Origin: Porogramme epimiltina
Lineage: Eukaryota > Basidiomycota > Agaricomycetes > Polyporales > Polyporaceae
Length of the DNA: 57,498 nt
Assembly: GCA_900155495.1 (NCBI GenBank)
Contig: FTLJ01000202.1
Coordinates: 1 to 57,498, forward strand
Direction: 5' to 3'
Under the pieces are notes generated by a model. That model was not told the origin of the DNA. It made no database searches and saw only the letters and a program-made list of their open reading frames with translations. A program made the position numbers and the translations under genes. How positions within the stretch are numbered: position 1 is the first letter of the stretch; each line of letters opens with the position of its first letter. Below, in pieces: positions 10,945 through 22,118 of this stretch.

Positions 10945-12802
10945 TCACGCCTGAGAGCTGATGGATAGGGTAGCCATCGACGCGTCTAAAGAAGGACGTT
11001 CGCTGCGACTCGAGCCCGGTCGCGAAGCGCTGTCACGGTGTGTCGTCAGTCTTTCGACACAGATGAACAATATCTGCCGATGTCTCACCTTTCACCAGGC
11101 TTCTTGTCTTTAGGCCAGTTCCAAACTTTGCGCATCCAATATGCCATGTCGACCTTGCGCTCCATGACGGTAATAATCCACGGATGGTTCAGCATCTCTT
11201 TCGGCGTAGGGCGCGTCGACGCGTCCCGCGTCAGCCTGTAAATCCATGGTCCCGGAGGTCAGGCACTACCCGTGTGTGGTACCATCAAAGTTAGGCACGA
11301 CTCACGCTTTCTTCATGAAGTCTTTCATCTCGGGGCTGTACACGATGTCCTCGTCATCCTCCAGCTCCGGGGGCTATCGTGGGAGCGACAAGGACACGCG
11401 GGAGAAGGGCATCAGAGAAGAAGCTCGACATACGGCAGCGGGCAGACAAGGCACCCCCACATACCTCATTCTGGACGATGTACATCATCAGCTCGATCGC
11501 AGCGAGATCGGTGGGGAACGGGAAGCGATTCGTCACGAGCTCGAGCAGTGTTATGCCGGTCGACCACACGTCTGATTGAATCTTGTAGTCGTGGCCGGAC
11601 AGGCGTTCCGGCTAGACGACGCGAACGCGGTCACGGACAGATAGGACGCACGCATGACGAGCGGGTGAGTAGGGACATCATCGGGTACCATCCAGGGCAA
11701 ACACAGCACTCACGGCCATGTAGAGGCTCGTCCCCGTGAACGTTCCTGCGACGGAGTTAATCAACTCGCCCGAGACACCGAAGTCACAGAGCTTGACGAC
11801 CCCTTCGCGCGTGAGAAGGACATTCGGCGGCTTGATGTCGCGATGGATGGTCTTGCGCGCATGCAAGTATGCGAGCCCTTGCAAGACCTGTCAACGCGAC
11901 CGCACCAGAGGAAGGCGTCAGTGTCATTGTCTTGGGGCAGTGCGCGCCGGATGGGCGCAAGGGCGGAGTGGTGTGAGGGGGCGAACAGGCGGGCCGGAAA
12001 CAGTACGCACCCCTTCCGCAAGCCGCCCAGCGACCCTCTCGCTAACCCGGCCGCCGATTTCGCGCATGCGCTTCCCGACGGATTCGAGTGACCCGCCCTC
12101 GCAGTATTCCATGAGCACCTTGACCTCGCTGCTGCTCGGGCTGATGTACGCGCCATAGAAGTGAACGATGTTGACGTGCGAGGTGCTCGATGTGATCGTG
12201 ATCTCGCGCAGCAGCTGTTTCATTGGGGCCTCGAGCGTCGTAATCGTCTTGCGCGCCATCACCACCCCAGTGCGCCGGTCGCGCACCTTGTAGACCGCGC
12301 CGCCCGCGCCCTCACCAAGCCTGCTAAGCTCTTCGAGTACATCGTCTGACCATGGGTCGAACGCGTCTACTGTCTGCCGCAGGCTCTCGATCGAGTCCGT
12401 CGGTGGGGGTCGCGGCCGTGGAGAGATAGTTAGTTCAGGCCGGATGGTAGGCTCGCCGGGATTGTCGGTAGTAATCCGTGGAGGAGTAGGTAGTGACTGG
12501 TTCGTAGGTCCGCCTATGGCCTCAAAAGAACCCCCACCTACAGCCCCAAAGTCGATCTTGGGAAGCGCAAGTTTTCGCTTTGGTGAAGGGCCCGGGTGCA
12601 GGACCGAGGGAATGATTAGCGTGGGGGTAGTCGGTCTCGGCGAAGGCGACAGGGGAGGGGGAGAGAGCCCAGGAGTAGCAGTAGATGTCTGGTCCTTCGA
12701 GACCTTACGGATGTTGAGGGGAGCGGTCTCGAAGAAGGGATGGGGGGATGCAGCGCGAGGCGGAGACCTTGGGCCGATGGGCCTGAGGGGGAGCGACTGC
12801 AT
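10945..12802 (-). CDS. MKK1: MAP kinase kinase, MKK1/MKK2 (cell-wall-integrity) type
   Basis: This is a cytoplasmic dual-specificity kinase that phosphorylates the Slt2/Mpk1-type MAPK in the cell-wall-integrity cascade. Six exons (12802-12011, 11887-11714, 11611-11465, 11373-11306, 11235-11089, 11029-10945) sum to 1413 nt, 470 residues. The Ser/Pro-rich N-terminus carries a MAPK docking-like motif KRKLAL at 75-80. The P-loop LGEGAGGAV (162-170) is the MKK1/2 form, unlike Pbs2 or Ste7. The ATP-binding Lys is about 185, HRDIKPPN has catalytic Asp281, and the DFG Asp is 299. The activation segment [11 protein letters not shown] puts the phospho-acceptors at Ser309 and Thr313. The ATG at 12802 is the first in frame after a stop; an upstream coding exon is possible. 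The last exon adds a Ser-rich tail ending [10 protein letters not shown]. The MKK1/2 assignment rests on the P-loop and activation loop. Confidence 0.93.
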
Positions 12803-13330
12803 CGAGAGGGGTGGAGAGGACGATGGTCGCGGTCGCGGTGTGGGCAAGGGCGAGGTCTAAGACTCGCAACGGCTGCTGCACCTGCGAGCGCTTGTCTGCA
12901 ACGACGCCCACGTGGCGCTGACCGTCGCCGGCGAGTGTCGTATCGCCGCCCGCCCATCTGGGATCCCAACAAAAGTCGACCGCGCCCTGTGCCGCGAGAA
13001 TCGTCGCACCCCCCAATCCGCCGGCAGCAGCCCTCGCACGCAGAATACTGCCGATGTCTTCGATTACAATTGCCCAGTGCTCTCTAAGGATCGATGCGAA
13101 AGATGCTAATCACATGAGGCCCCATACAGTCTTTGCACACAGCCAGCTACAGAAAATCGATGAAACTTGTTCTAGCCACGCGGGAACGGAGAGTAAAAAG
13201 AACGAAACAACCTTGCAACAACATCCCATACTTCCGACTACACGATCTGCATACAATATACAACGTCGTTAGGTCACTGCGCAGCGGCACCGGAAGCAGA
13301 AAGTACTCACGGATGCAGTGTGATCTTCAT
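12705..13330 (-). CDS. Doubtful small gene between the orphan and MAPKK
   Basis: I do not recognise this protein. An ATG at 13330 overlaps the stop of the upstream gene (ATGA). A 20-nt exon follows, then a good-looking intron (GTGAGT donor, CTAAC branch, CAG acceptor, 13310-13247). A short second exon and an intron with two possible forms lead into an open frame from about 13083 or 13105 to the stop at 12705. The proteins would be 137 or 151 residues. The central part reads like protein (EHWAIVIEDIGSIL, then ATILAAQGAVDFCWDPRWAG) but has no motif that I know. The last 33 codons overlap the MAPKK coding region on the same strand in another frame, so at most one of the two is likely to be read to the end here. 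It could instead be leader sequence of the MAPKK. Confidence 0.3.
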
Positions 13331-15911
13331 GACTTCACGACTAACCCACCATCTATTCTTTCTGCGCCATGGACACTCGGACCCGGGCCCCGCCCCTTCT
13401 TAACCCGACCCCCCCTTTTCTGACCTCTGCCCCGTCCACTCTCGCCCCGCCTACCGCCGTCAGTGTTTACGTTGCTGCCCTGACGACGGGAGGCTTCTTT
13501 CGTCAAAGTTCCTTCAGCGCGAGCGACCGGGCCGGACGTCTTCACTGGGACGCTGGACAGCTTGATGCCAGCTGTGATGCTGCGCGCCTTGTCTCCCATG
13601 TCAGCCGCGCCGTACCGCATCCCAAGAGTGTTGCCCAGCGAGTCAGCCAAACTTGAACCTGTGCCCGCGCGAACAGACGGTGACAAATATAAATGCAGCC
13701 CGGTGCCGGAATTTTGGGTGACTGAGACATGTGTTCGACCGCATTCCGCAGGCGGTGCATTGTCTTCTTCAGGCACCGTAGAGAGTCGCCGTTGTACGAG
13801 CTTGCTAAGCGGCACGGAGCGGACGTTGGCAAGCCCGAGATTAGGAGGCGCCCTGGGAGATGTTGGAGAAGAGGTGACACCTAAAGAAGATGGGTACGGG
13901 ATGTGATCCTGACGCCGAATGCTGTGTGGTGATGTCGAAGCACCGTACGGAGTGTTTGGTGGCACCTTGGGAGGTGAAGGCGAATCAGGACGGTCATGTA
14001 ACAGTGACAGATGTTGGTATACAGCAGGATGGAAACCATCATGCGAAGCCTCGAGTGTAGCATGTCGCCGAGCATATTCAGCAGCCAGGCGGGGCGGAAG
14101 TTTTTGGCCATTGATATGGGTTGAAGGGGCAAGGGAGCTTAGGGCTGTCTTCCGATTGGTCAGGTGAGAGTTGTTCTGTACGCCGGCTGCTGATCTAAGG
14201 ACGCTTTGGCACTGATCCAACCGAGTGGGTAGATGCTTGGAATGCAGTTGCGACAGTCCAGCTGCAGCCAGAAGCTCCGGGGACAGTAAGCCACCTTGGT
14301 ACGGAGAGAACACAGAGGACCAGACAGGCGAAGCAGAGTCGGGTGGAGTAGGCAGTAAGCCTTGCTGTAATTGCTGTTGACGGTACTGATGAGCGATATC
14401 GAGGGCGGATGTGCGCAGGCGGGGATCCTGAGAGTACGGCACGTAGTGGGATGTAAGTTCCTCCAAGATGATAGGTGAGCGGGAAGACCTGAGAGAATCC
14501 AGAAGAGACGTAGCCGGAGAGCGAGATGAAGACATGATATCAGGACGAAGTAGGCTATGGGTATCGGCTGGCCCGAGCAAAGGGGGGGAACAGAGATCTT
14601 GAGCGAAGAGCACTCCCTGGAGTTCTGGGCTGAGGTCATGCACCAGTTCCGGTGTGGGCAGTTGACCAGGGGCCATAGAAGGCCAATCTGGCGACAAATG
14701 CTGTTGCCCTTGGGGTCCGTCCCCCATTAGTCGTCCAAGGTCGATGGGCTCGGAATGTCTCAGCATAAACTCTGGCGGCTGAGGGGGTTGTCGGATAGGC
14801 CCAAGTCGAGCGACAGAGGTGCTCAAGTGCACTGGCGCCGAAGATGGAGAAGTTGCAAGGTCGACAAGGCGAGTGTCCCGTTGATGCCCAGCTTCAGGCC
14901 GGAGAGAGGGGGGATCAGCGATAGTTTTGGCAACTTTATGTGGTTGAACGACAGCCGGCTTCGCAGAACGCGCCCCTGTAGCCGAGTCGTTTTCCAGCCC
15001 CCATATAACGCGAGGAAGACTGTCTGGCTCTTCTATGATGGTCCCCTCGGCACCTCTGAGGACACGAGTTAAGCATCGAAGGATTAAGCACGGAAAGGAA
15101 AAACGCACGACGGACAACGTGCATACGGGAGAGACAGAGGTCCATGGAGGGCTGGGATCGGGCGAGGCGGAGACTTTGCCCAGGTAACCCATCCTGATAT
15201 AAAGTCATTAACGTGATTGTAGAAGAAAGTACAGAACACACCTTCGTCATCTGATTCCGGCGGCGTTTCGTCGCTCGCGTCTCGCCGAAGGAAGTCGCTC
15301 GAGAGAGGGTTGCTGTTGTTCGCTATGATGACGACGGAGTCGGGGGAAGAAGGCGCGGATGGGGAGTGGGGAAGATCCGTAGATTGCGACAAAACACGGA
15401 CATGAGAGTGTTGTTCGTCGTCATCGAGCAATGAACCAATTGCATCACTGGAATCTTCAGTACTGTCTAAGGATACTTTATCCGTCGAAACTGGCATTGA
15501 AACGATACGTAGCGTTTTCCTTTCTAGAGCGGACTTGGCACAGAAAGCGGGTGCAGCTTCGGGAAGAGACACTACTCTTGACGATGGCTGCCTGTGGGCA
15601 AGGCTAGTGGGCCGATTTGCGGGAAGTTGAACCTTGTACGCGCGAGAGGTGGTCGTCATCGACTGATCCGCACTTGAGTCGATTGAGTCGAATGAAGATT
15701 CTGTCTGATCTTGAATATATGCGTTGTCGATATGCGCTGAAACAGTTGGATGACGCGATTCTTGAGACAAGAACGCTCCGGAGCCATCATCATCAACGGA
15801 AGGAGGCAAGGAAGCGTGAATCGGAGAGGGAGTATTCAGGACGGGCTCCGTCTGGACGCCTCTTTCCGTAAACTCTTTTGTTTTGGTGGGCAAACAGAGC
15901 GTAGGCAACAT
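13327..15911 (-). CDS. Large Ser/Pro-rich, probably disordered orphan protein
   Basis: I recognise no domain. Three exons (15911-15242, 15193-15127, 15055-13327) sum to 2466 nt, 821 residues. The N-terminal part is acidic and Ser-rich with a stretch SLLDDDEQHSH. The middle is rich in Pro, Ser, Leu and Gln, including a QQQLQQ run and many SP and TP sites. A segment near the C-terminal third, SKLVQRRLSTVPEED, stands out as possibly structured. The C-terminus is strongly basic and Gly/Arg-rich (GRGRGQKRGGRVKKGRG), suggesting nucleic-acid or nuclear binding. No membrane segment or signal peptide is evident. The start is uncertain: 15911 is the first in-frame ATG, but the frame stays open upstream and an extra 5' exon is possible. 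The many SP/TP sites would suit kinase control, which is inference. Confidence 0.65.
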
Positions 15912-16183
15912 GGCAGTCGAGAGGAACACGAGAAGATTCAGGTGGAGGGAAAGTCGAACATGGAGGTACTTGGGTAAGGAGAGGTCCTGCGGAGTTCGAA
16001 TTTGAATGTCGGACACGTCCCGTCACATCCAGCGGTGACGTAGTGCCACCAATCAGGTCAGTTATCCCTGACCGTCCTATTCCATGGCGTTTTGAGACGA
16101 TAACCAGAACGATGCACAACCCATCTCAGGGACCAAAATAGCACATATTACAACATTAGGGCAAGACACAGCACATGCTGACA

Positions 16184-17543
16184 TCATTTCTTTTGGAAGA
16201 ACGTCGAAAGCTTCGCCATGCCCTTGACGTTCGCCTTTTTCAACTTTTCTACTCCAGTCGACGCCTTCGGGGCCTTGCGCTTCTTATCGTCGCTCGTGTC
16301 GTTGTCTCTGCTGCTCTTACTCTCTCGCGCTTCTACTGTGTTCATATTCGCGGATGCGAGAGCCATGGCCTCCTCCCTGAGCACTCTCATATGCTCCTGT
16401 AGAAGTGAGAAGCTACTCAAGTCGTCAGGGACCACTCGCAGGAGCACGCAGTCGAGCTCACGCACTCGTATGAAGACAGAAGTTGCTCGAAGATGTCCTT
16501 TGGAAGGTATTGAGATAGCAAGTCGCAAGCCGAACGCAGGCGAGCAACTGAGTTGGATATTCAGCACCATTTCGCTATAAGTCAGGCGCGATGCTTACCG
16601 GCCAAAACGGTTTCTTTCCCTTCATCTAACAGGCCATCCCTCGCAAAATTTCGTGTTATCGTCCGAGACATCTCCGATATATGTTGTCCTGACAATCTTG
16701 TTGCCTTCCCCTTCAAATAATCTTGAACACAGGTTGCAGAGTAGCGATACACGGCAATTTCAGCCGTAACCTCTATTAGAAGAGATGCTCCCGTAAGAAA
16801 CGGTGTGGTATCCTCAACATAATGCGCACCTTTGACCTCGCAAACATATCGCATGGACGTTCGAATGCATTGTAGTGAGGAAAGGCTCGTGACATCATTG
16901 GCTGGAATCTGGGCAGTACGACCAGCAGTATCATCTCTGAGTTTGGCCGCAGCATCTTCTAGGAGGTCGTCTATGGGGCGAAATGTCCCATCCCCGTCAG
17001 GCTATGGCTGAAGTCAGTGACATGAAACAAATGTACATCCAAGGTCGCATACCGATAGAACCCTCAGGATAGGAATGAGCAGGAAAGCGGGGTCGATTGG
17101 AGTCATGATCAAAAGTTTTCCATCTACTAAACCAGTGAAAACCCGCGGTGAAAAGATGATCAACCAAGTGCACGTACCTTCCAGTACCTCATCCGACATA
17201 AACCACGACCTCCTGTTTGGTGGTGATACCACCTGTACCTCCAGAATAACACTCTTCCCGGAGACTTCATATGGGAGAAACAGCGATGGTAGCCCTAAGT
17301 AATGATTGTGAGCGCAAGACCAATGGTAACTTTGGTGGCAGTGGTACCAGTTCGTGGATGGGGAAGCCTCAGAAACCGATATCCCTCTCGTGTCATCGGC
17401 TGCCCCCCACTTTCCATAGTTTCCAACTGCCCAGAAAGCGCTTCGAGCAAATCTGTTATCCAGATATGTGTTAGAGATGGGAAAATGGTCGAATCTCAGA
17501 GACACCACTGACCTGTAGGGAGAACCCCAACATGGCAAACCAT
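16184..17543 (-). CDS. RNASEH2B: Ribonuclease H2 subunit B
   Basis: This is the non-catalytic B subunit (yeast Rnh202) of nuclear RNase H2, which removes RNA-DNA hybrids and single ribonucleotides from DNA. Seven exons (17543-17513, 17452-17348, 17294-17178, 17126-17053, 17001-16599, 16547-16466, 16415-16184) sum to 1044 nt, 347 residues. The family landmarks appear only after splicing: RFLRLPHPRTGLPSLFLPY, then RSWFMSDEVLEVDGKLL, then TPIDPAFLLIPILR for the triple-barrel region, and SQYLPKDIFEQLLSSYD in the helical part. The C-terminus is Lys-rich and ends AKLSTFFQKK, a PIP-box-like PCNA-binding motif with Met instead of Gln at the first position (residues 337-344). The start ATG at 17543 gives the family's MVCHVGVLPTD opening. 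It is divergent from the taspase-like gene. Confidence 0.93.
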
Positions 17544-17941
17544 AACTACTTCTGAAAAGATGGGTTGCTGGGACAAGGTGATCCCGGCGTGTATCTACGG
17601 TGATCGTGGGGTATAAGAGCTGGAACACTGGGTGTGGCTTGGTGGCGGGTAGTGCACGACGTGAGAGCAGGAGGGGAGACTACGCGCTTGTGGCTGAACG
17701 TGACCGCGTTATGTGTCATTGTTTGGTTGCGCGCCTTAACATGGAATCAGAGCTTGTTCGCCGCCTACCATGATCGAGGAATGGCTACGGCTTCCTGAAT
17801 CCCTTGCTCTGAGTCGGGTAACAGGTCTTTGGAACTACTAACGTACCTATTACCGTACACAGTGTGAGGAACGCTTTCACTCGACCTCGGTACCGTCAAT
17901 AAATCCTGTTAAGTTGAGGACAAGAGCGCGCCGATCACGAG
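17544..17941. promoter_or_regulatory. Divergent promoter of RNASEH2B and taspase-like gene
   Basis: The two genes start 398 bases apart and run in opposite directions, so this interval must contain both promoters and leaders. I see no further gene. No specific operator could be identified. Confidence 0.55.
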
Positions 17942-19774
17942 ATGCGAATCATCGCTGTCCATGGGGGTGCGGGGTTTCATTCTGAATCCTCTATTTCAGA
18001 CGTCAAACGTGCACTAAGAGTGTAAGTGTGTAATCAGGCCTAAACATTGGTGTGCTGAATGCGTACGCCGTTTCAGGGCATGCACGCGTGCCATGGCACA
18101 ACCCGTCGTGGGAGGCAGCGCGCTCAACATGGTCTGTGAGGCGATCGTTGCACTCGAGGACGATGAATGCCTGAACGCCGGTTTGTAGAGCGAACTGTTT
18201 ATGTTGGAATAGGCACTGGCACCAATGCTCACTCTCCGCTCACAGGGTACGGTTCGAACCTGACCATAACAGAATCCGTGGAGTGCGACGCGTCTCTTAT
18301 GGAGGGCAGCTCAAAAGATTTTGGCGCAGTTGGCGCTGTACATGGTCTGGTCCGCTCTTAACCATGCATGAGGGCGCATATCTCACCTATCCTCGAAAAG
18401 CCGTCAAAAATCCCATCAAATTGGCCCTTCAAGTGTTACGATACGCACGGCAGCGAGACGTGTTAGGCCGCATACCACCTCTGTACGTGCGGCCACTTGT
18501 GAACACGGCACCCACTCATGTATCTCACCCTATAATTCTGTAGGCTTCTTGTTGGTGCTGGAACCACAGAATTTGCCCAAACGTTTAACTTAGTGTGCGA
18601 GCCTTCCGCTCTTGTCTCTCAGCGTGCTCAACGTGAGTGGACAAGGTGGAAGGATAAGCTGGATCAGGCTAGGGCCCAGGCATCAGAAACATATACCCAA
18701 CCATCATTAACTGCCCTTCCTCTCACTTCAAACCAACTCGAAGGACTGCATGACAGACAGGACACCGTGGGGGCCATATCATGGGACACCGTCGGAGACT
18801 TAGCGGCGGGTGTGTCTAGGTGCACCCTCACGAGGAACACAACGTTGAGCGCATGCCACTAACGAACTTCTAGTGGCGGGCTGCTGCTGAAGCTTCCAGG
18901 ACGTGTTGGAGAAGTGCGTGCCAACAGCGTCTGGGCTGGAAACACAGTCTCACAGACTAAGATCCTCTTCAGGCCGCCATGTACGGAGCAGGGTGTTGGG
19001 CAACGCGCACAACGGCATGCAGCGTGTCTGGTACGCCACTAGGATCTCTCCGGCGACACGGTTTTGACCCGTATATCAGGCGCGGGCGAATACATCGTGC
19101 GAATGGCACTCGCCCGCACCATTTGCGAAGCCATCGAAGCGTCCCAAGACGATGAAGAGGCCGACACTCACGACATCTTGCAACGCATCTTCGGCGTTGA
19201 CTTTGTCCGTACGTACTTCATACCGCCTTCCCCGCGGCCTCCCCGGGCTCATTAAACTAAATTTCATTATGCCGGCAGAGCTATGTTTGCAACGAGGCGA
19301 GACCAATCCTCAGGTCGGAGCGATCCTCCTCGCCAAAGAAACCGACGACACGGGCCAGCACAAGGGTAAGTTCAGCCCCTTGCCTAAGCCCCAGATCCAA
19401 ACAGGGCGACGCGCTCGGGCTGTGGCCGCTCGTAATCCCAATGTTGTATAGAGACGTAGAGATTTGAGCTGACAACAACGCCGCTTTCTTGCTTGCCGCA
19501 GCTCGCCTCTGGTGCGCGTTTACGACAGAGAGCATGGCAGTTGCGTTCGCATCGACATCGTCCCCCAAACCTAATGTATGTCCGCCTGCCGCCTCTAGTT
19601 GCTCCCCCTTCCACGTTGACGCCAGCAGCAATGCTGCCGGTGGGGAACTATACCTGTTTGGCACCACTGACCCTTTCGACATCACCCGCCTTCTAGGCTA
19701 CTGTTCTACGTCGACCACCCCGGCCCCCTGGGTCTGGTCCTTCGGTGTATATCACGGCTCTTCCTCTACAATGA
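17942..19774 (+). CDS. TASP1: Taspase-1-like N-terminal nucleophile threonine protease
   Basis: This protein belongs to the asparaginase-2/taspase family, whose precursor cleaves itself to expose an N-terminal Thr nucleophile. Animal taspase 1 cuts MLL and TFIIA; the fungal substrate cannot be told from sequence. Eleven exons sum to 1107 nt, 368 residues. It opens with IIAVHGGAGFHS, the family N-terminal signature. NAGYGSNLT lies across an intron, followed by GRIPPLLLVG. The maturation site is QDTVGA with Thr196 as predicted nucleophile (codon at 18764-18766). After it come AAGVSSGGLLLKLPGRVGE and GAGCWATRT, then the SGAGEYIVR substrate loop, which match taspase more closely than plain asparaginase. 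The C-terminal half carries TESMAVAF. Length is somewhat below human taspase 1 (about 420). It is divergent from RNASEH2B. Confidence 0.92.
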
Positions 19775-20606
19775 ATCCGACCAGCTAGCCTCGACGGGTA
19801 GATCGATGGAAGAACCTGATGAATTTGGATGTCACCTCAGGCGTCCCGCAGGGCGCCCGAACGTTTAAACATACGTCAAACCCTGTACTATCTGTCCGGA
19901 AGCCGGTCGTTCGCAGGCTAATGCATGATGCACAGCACACGTCGCCGCTCACCCCTGAGACCTGAAAGCATGACGTTGTGTATTGGATTTTGGCATTTCT
20001 CTCTATCCGCACATCTCCACGAATCCAAGGGCGTGCAACATGCTGTGCGTAAATACGTACGTACGTACATTAGTATCCAAGGACGAGCGGGACGCACGCC
20101 TCCCCTCGAGAGTTCCGCAGTCGCGCAATCTCCGCCGCACATCGCCCGGAATGACGCCAGCAGGCCCCGAAGACGAGCCACGAGTGACGGGACGGTCCGA
20201 CGGACATGACCGACCCAAGGAATCGCGGCCCGACAGCCAGGAAGGTGCAGCACCGCAATCTCGACCACACCCGCACCGCGACGCCCCTGAGCCATGCCAG
20301 CACGCGCGCCCCGCCGACCGCCGTCGCCCGCCGACAGCCTCGCTCCAATCAACGAGCCCGTCGCCGGGTGCGAGCGGTGGTTGTGACGACCTCTGGCAGT
20401 GGCAGCGCAGGGAAGCCGGCGGGACGCGCCGTGGCGGGCGCATCAGGGTTTGAAAACAACAATACGTCGCTCTTGGCCAACGGGATCCGGGCGACAGCGG
20501 GCCCGCAAAAGGCCGCCGCTTCCTCAGGTGACTTGATCGGTGACAGGCAGGGTGGCTAGAAGACGCGGGCCTGGGAGTCGCCGCGGACGGATGGGGAGGA
20601 GGTTGG
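19775..20606. other. Convergent 3' interval between taspase-like gene and TFB4
   Basis: Two genes end here facing each other, leaving about 830 bases. It holds a short tandem TACG/ACGT run near 20053-20067 and is GC-rich from about 20080 on. Long open frames on the - strand here lack motifs and look like shadows of composition. I see no gene. Confidence 0.5.
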
Positions 20607-22118
20607 TTAAGGTGGACCGGACCTGGTGGGTGTCGCGGTCCCGTTGCGTTGTGCGAGCGGTCGGGCGGGCGTGCCTCCAGGGGTCGGCGGCGCGGTGGGC
20701 GGGCGGGACGCGTTGAGCCGCTGCAGTGTCTTGATAGGGAACTTTGTCCTGGATGTGGGGAAGTGATGTCAGAGCGGGGCAATTTGAGGGAAACTGAAGG
20801 GGTCGAGAGGGGGCGAGGGCGGTCGAGGGCCAGCGATAGAGACCGAGGCTGATGGCGAAGTACCCACGGTGGTGGGCGAAACAAAGTGGATTGAGGACAC
20901 ACCTGCATGTCGAGCACACCGGAACAGGCTGGCAGAATACTGGAATAAATGATAAGATTGCATCCGCGGGGACGATCAAACGCGACTCACTAGACAGGCA
21001 CACGGAACATACAAATCCGACTTCTACGATCCTCTTGTGGCAGAAACATGCTGCCCTGAAGTCCACCCGGTCTTGCGTGGGTACTGAAATGAGCTGACGG
21101 ATCGCTGGAGGTGGGAGGAATGACATCTAAGGGGGCAACGAGGGCGGTCTTGTCGTCATCGAGCCCGAGCAGCTGGTGCGGCAATAACTGACCATCATGT
21201 ATTGTAACAATGCGTCCGTCCTCTCAACTCGGACGTAGGCACCGCCTGTAAGGTGCGCCGCTTGTTGAAGGAAGACATTGTCTGGGCCGAATATCTTGCA
21301 AATGTCGATCGTCACCTTCTACAAGGGATCTTCCTCGTGGGTGCAGGCGTTTACAGGAGTCCAAGAGTGACGTACCAGTTTCTGCGCGGAGAATATGGAG
21401 TTCATGATCGGGATGTACGTCGAAGACTGGTCCGGAGAAACGGAGAGCACGAGGACGCGCGGATCGACGGATGCGGAGGACCCCTCCCCGCCTGGTGCGC
21501 TGGCCGCGGCGTTTGCAGTCGTTCTGTTGATGTCTGCCCGCCCGTCCGCGCGTTCAGAGCGGGGTCCGCGGAGGGACGGATCAAGGAGAACTCACAACAC
21601 AGGGCTTTCGTCAAGCACCCCACCAACCCGATTGGTGCTGTGGGCGGAGATGATTCAATGTCGAATTCCAGGCGAGAAAGGAGGGGCGCTGACCCTCTTC
21701 CACCGCGCCCTCGTAAGAATCCAAACGCTCCGCTATTGAAGCCATGACGGTCGAATCAAGGGTACGGAAAGGCCGATACGTGTTGGCATCCGTGCTTTCG
21801 GCGTTCGCGGCCACGACCTCCCCTGTCGAAGAGTAAAGCATCACGCTACAGGAAAGGGACCGTTTCCGAACATCGGGGGAAGGATTGAGAAGCCGGCTTG
21901 TCAAGGAGGGGGGAAGGCACGGACCTTTGTCCTGGGAGTGCACCGAAAACAGCCAATGTGTTTTCATCCTTGCACGCGATGTGCGCGTTCAAGAACGCGG
22001 TAAGCTGGGCCAGGAACGATTGTAGAGAGATGCCAAGAGGGCTAGTGGACTGGGCACAGAGAGCCCATTGAGTGGGGGATAGGTCGACGATTACACTGAG
22101 ATGGGAGGGTTTGTCCAT
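20607..22118 (-). CDS. TFB4: TFIIH core subunit Tfb4/p34
   Basis: Tfb4 (human p34/GTF2H3) is a structural subunit of the nuclear TFIIH core, which serves RNA polymerase II initiation and nucleotide excision repair. Eight exons (22118-21925, 21845-21694, 21637-21596, 21533-21376, 21318-21193, 21126-20991, 20939-20903, 20748-20607) sum to 987 nt, 328 residues. The N-terminal von Willebrand A-like domain opens with HLSVIVDLSPTQW. It continues through LTKALCYINR and the AQKLKVTIDICK strand, which lie across introns. The C-terminal zinc-binding region has ACFCH at 250-254, CSVC at 264-267 and CSTC at 278-281, then the typical TKFPIKTLQRL. The tail is Pro/Thr-rich. The ATG at 22118 gives the usual start just before the first strand. 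SNAPC3 lies 340 bases upstream on the same strand. Confidence 0.95.

Noticed and set aside
20003..20917. 304-codon - strand open frame over the TFB4 3' end
   Set aside because: It is a shadow frame: the spliced TFB4 exons in another phase carry the conserved zinc motifs and the TKFPIKTLQRL tail.
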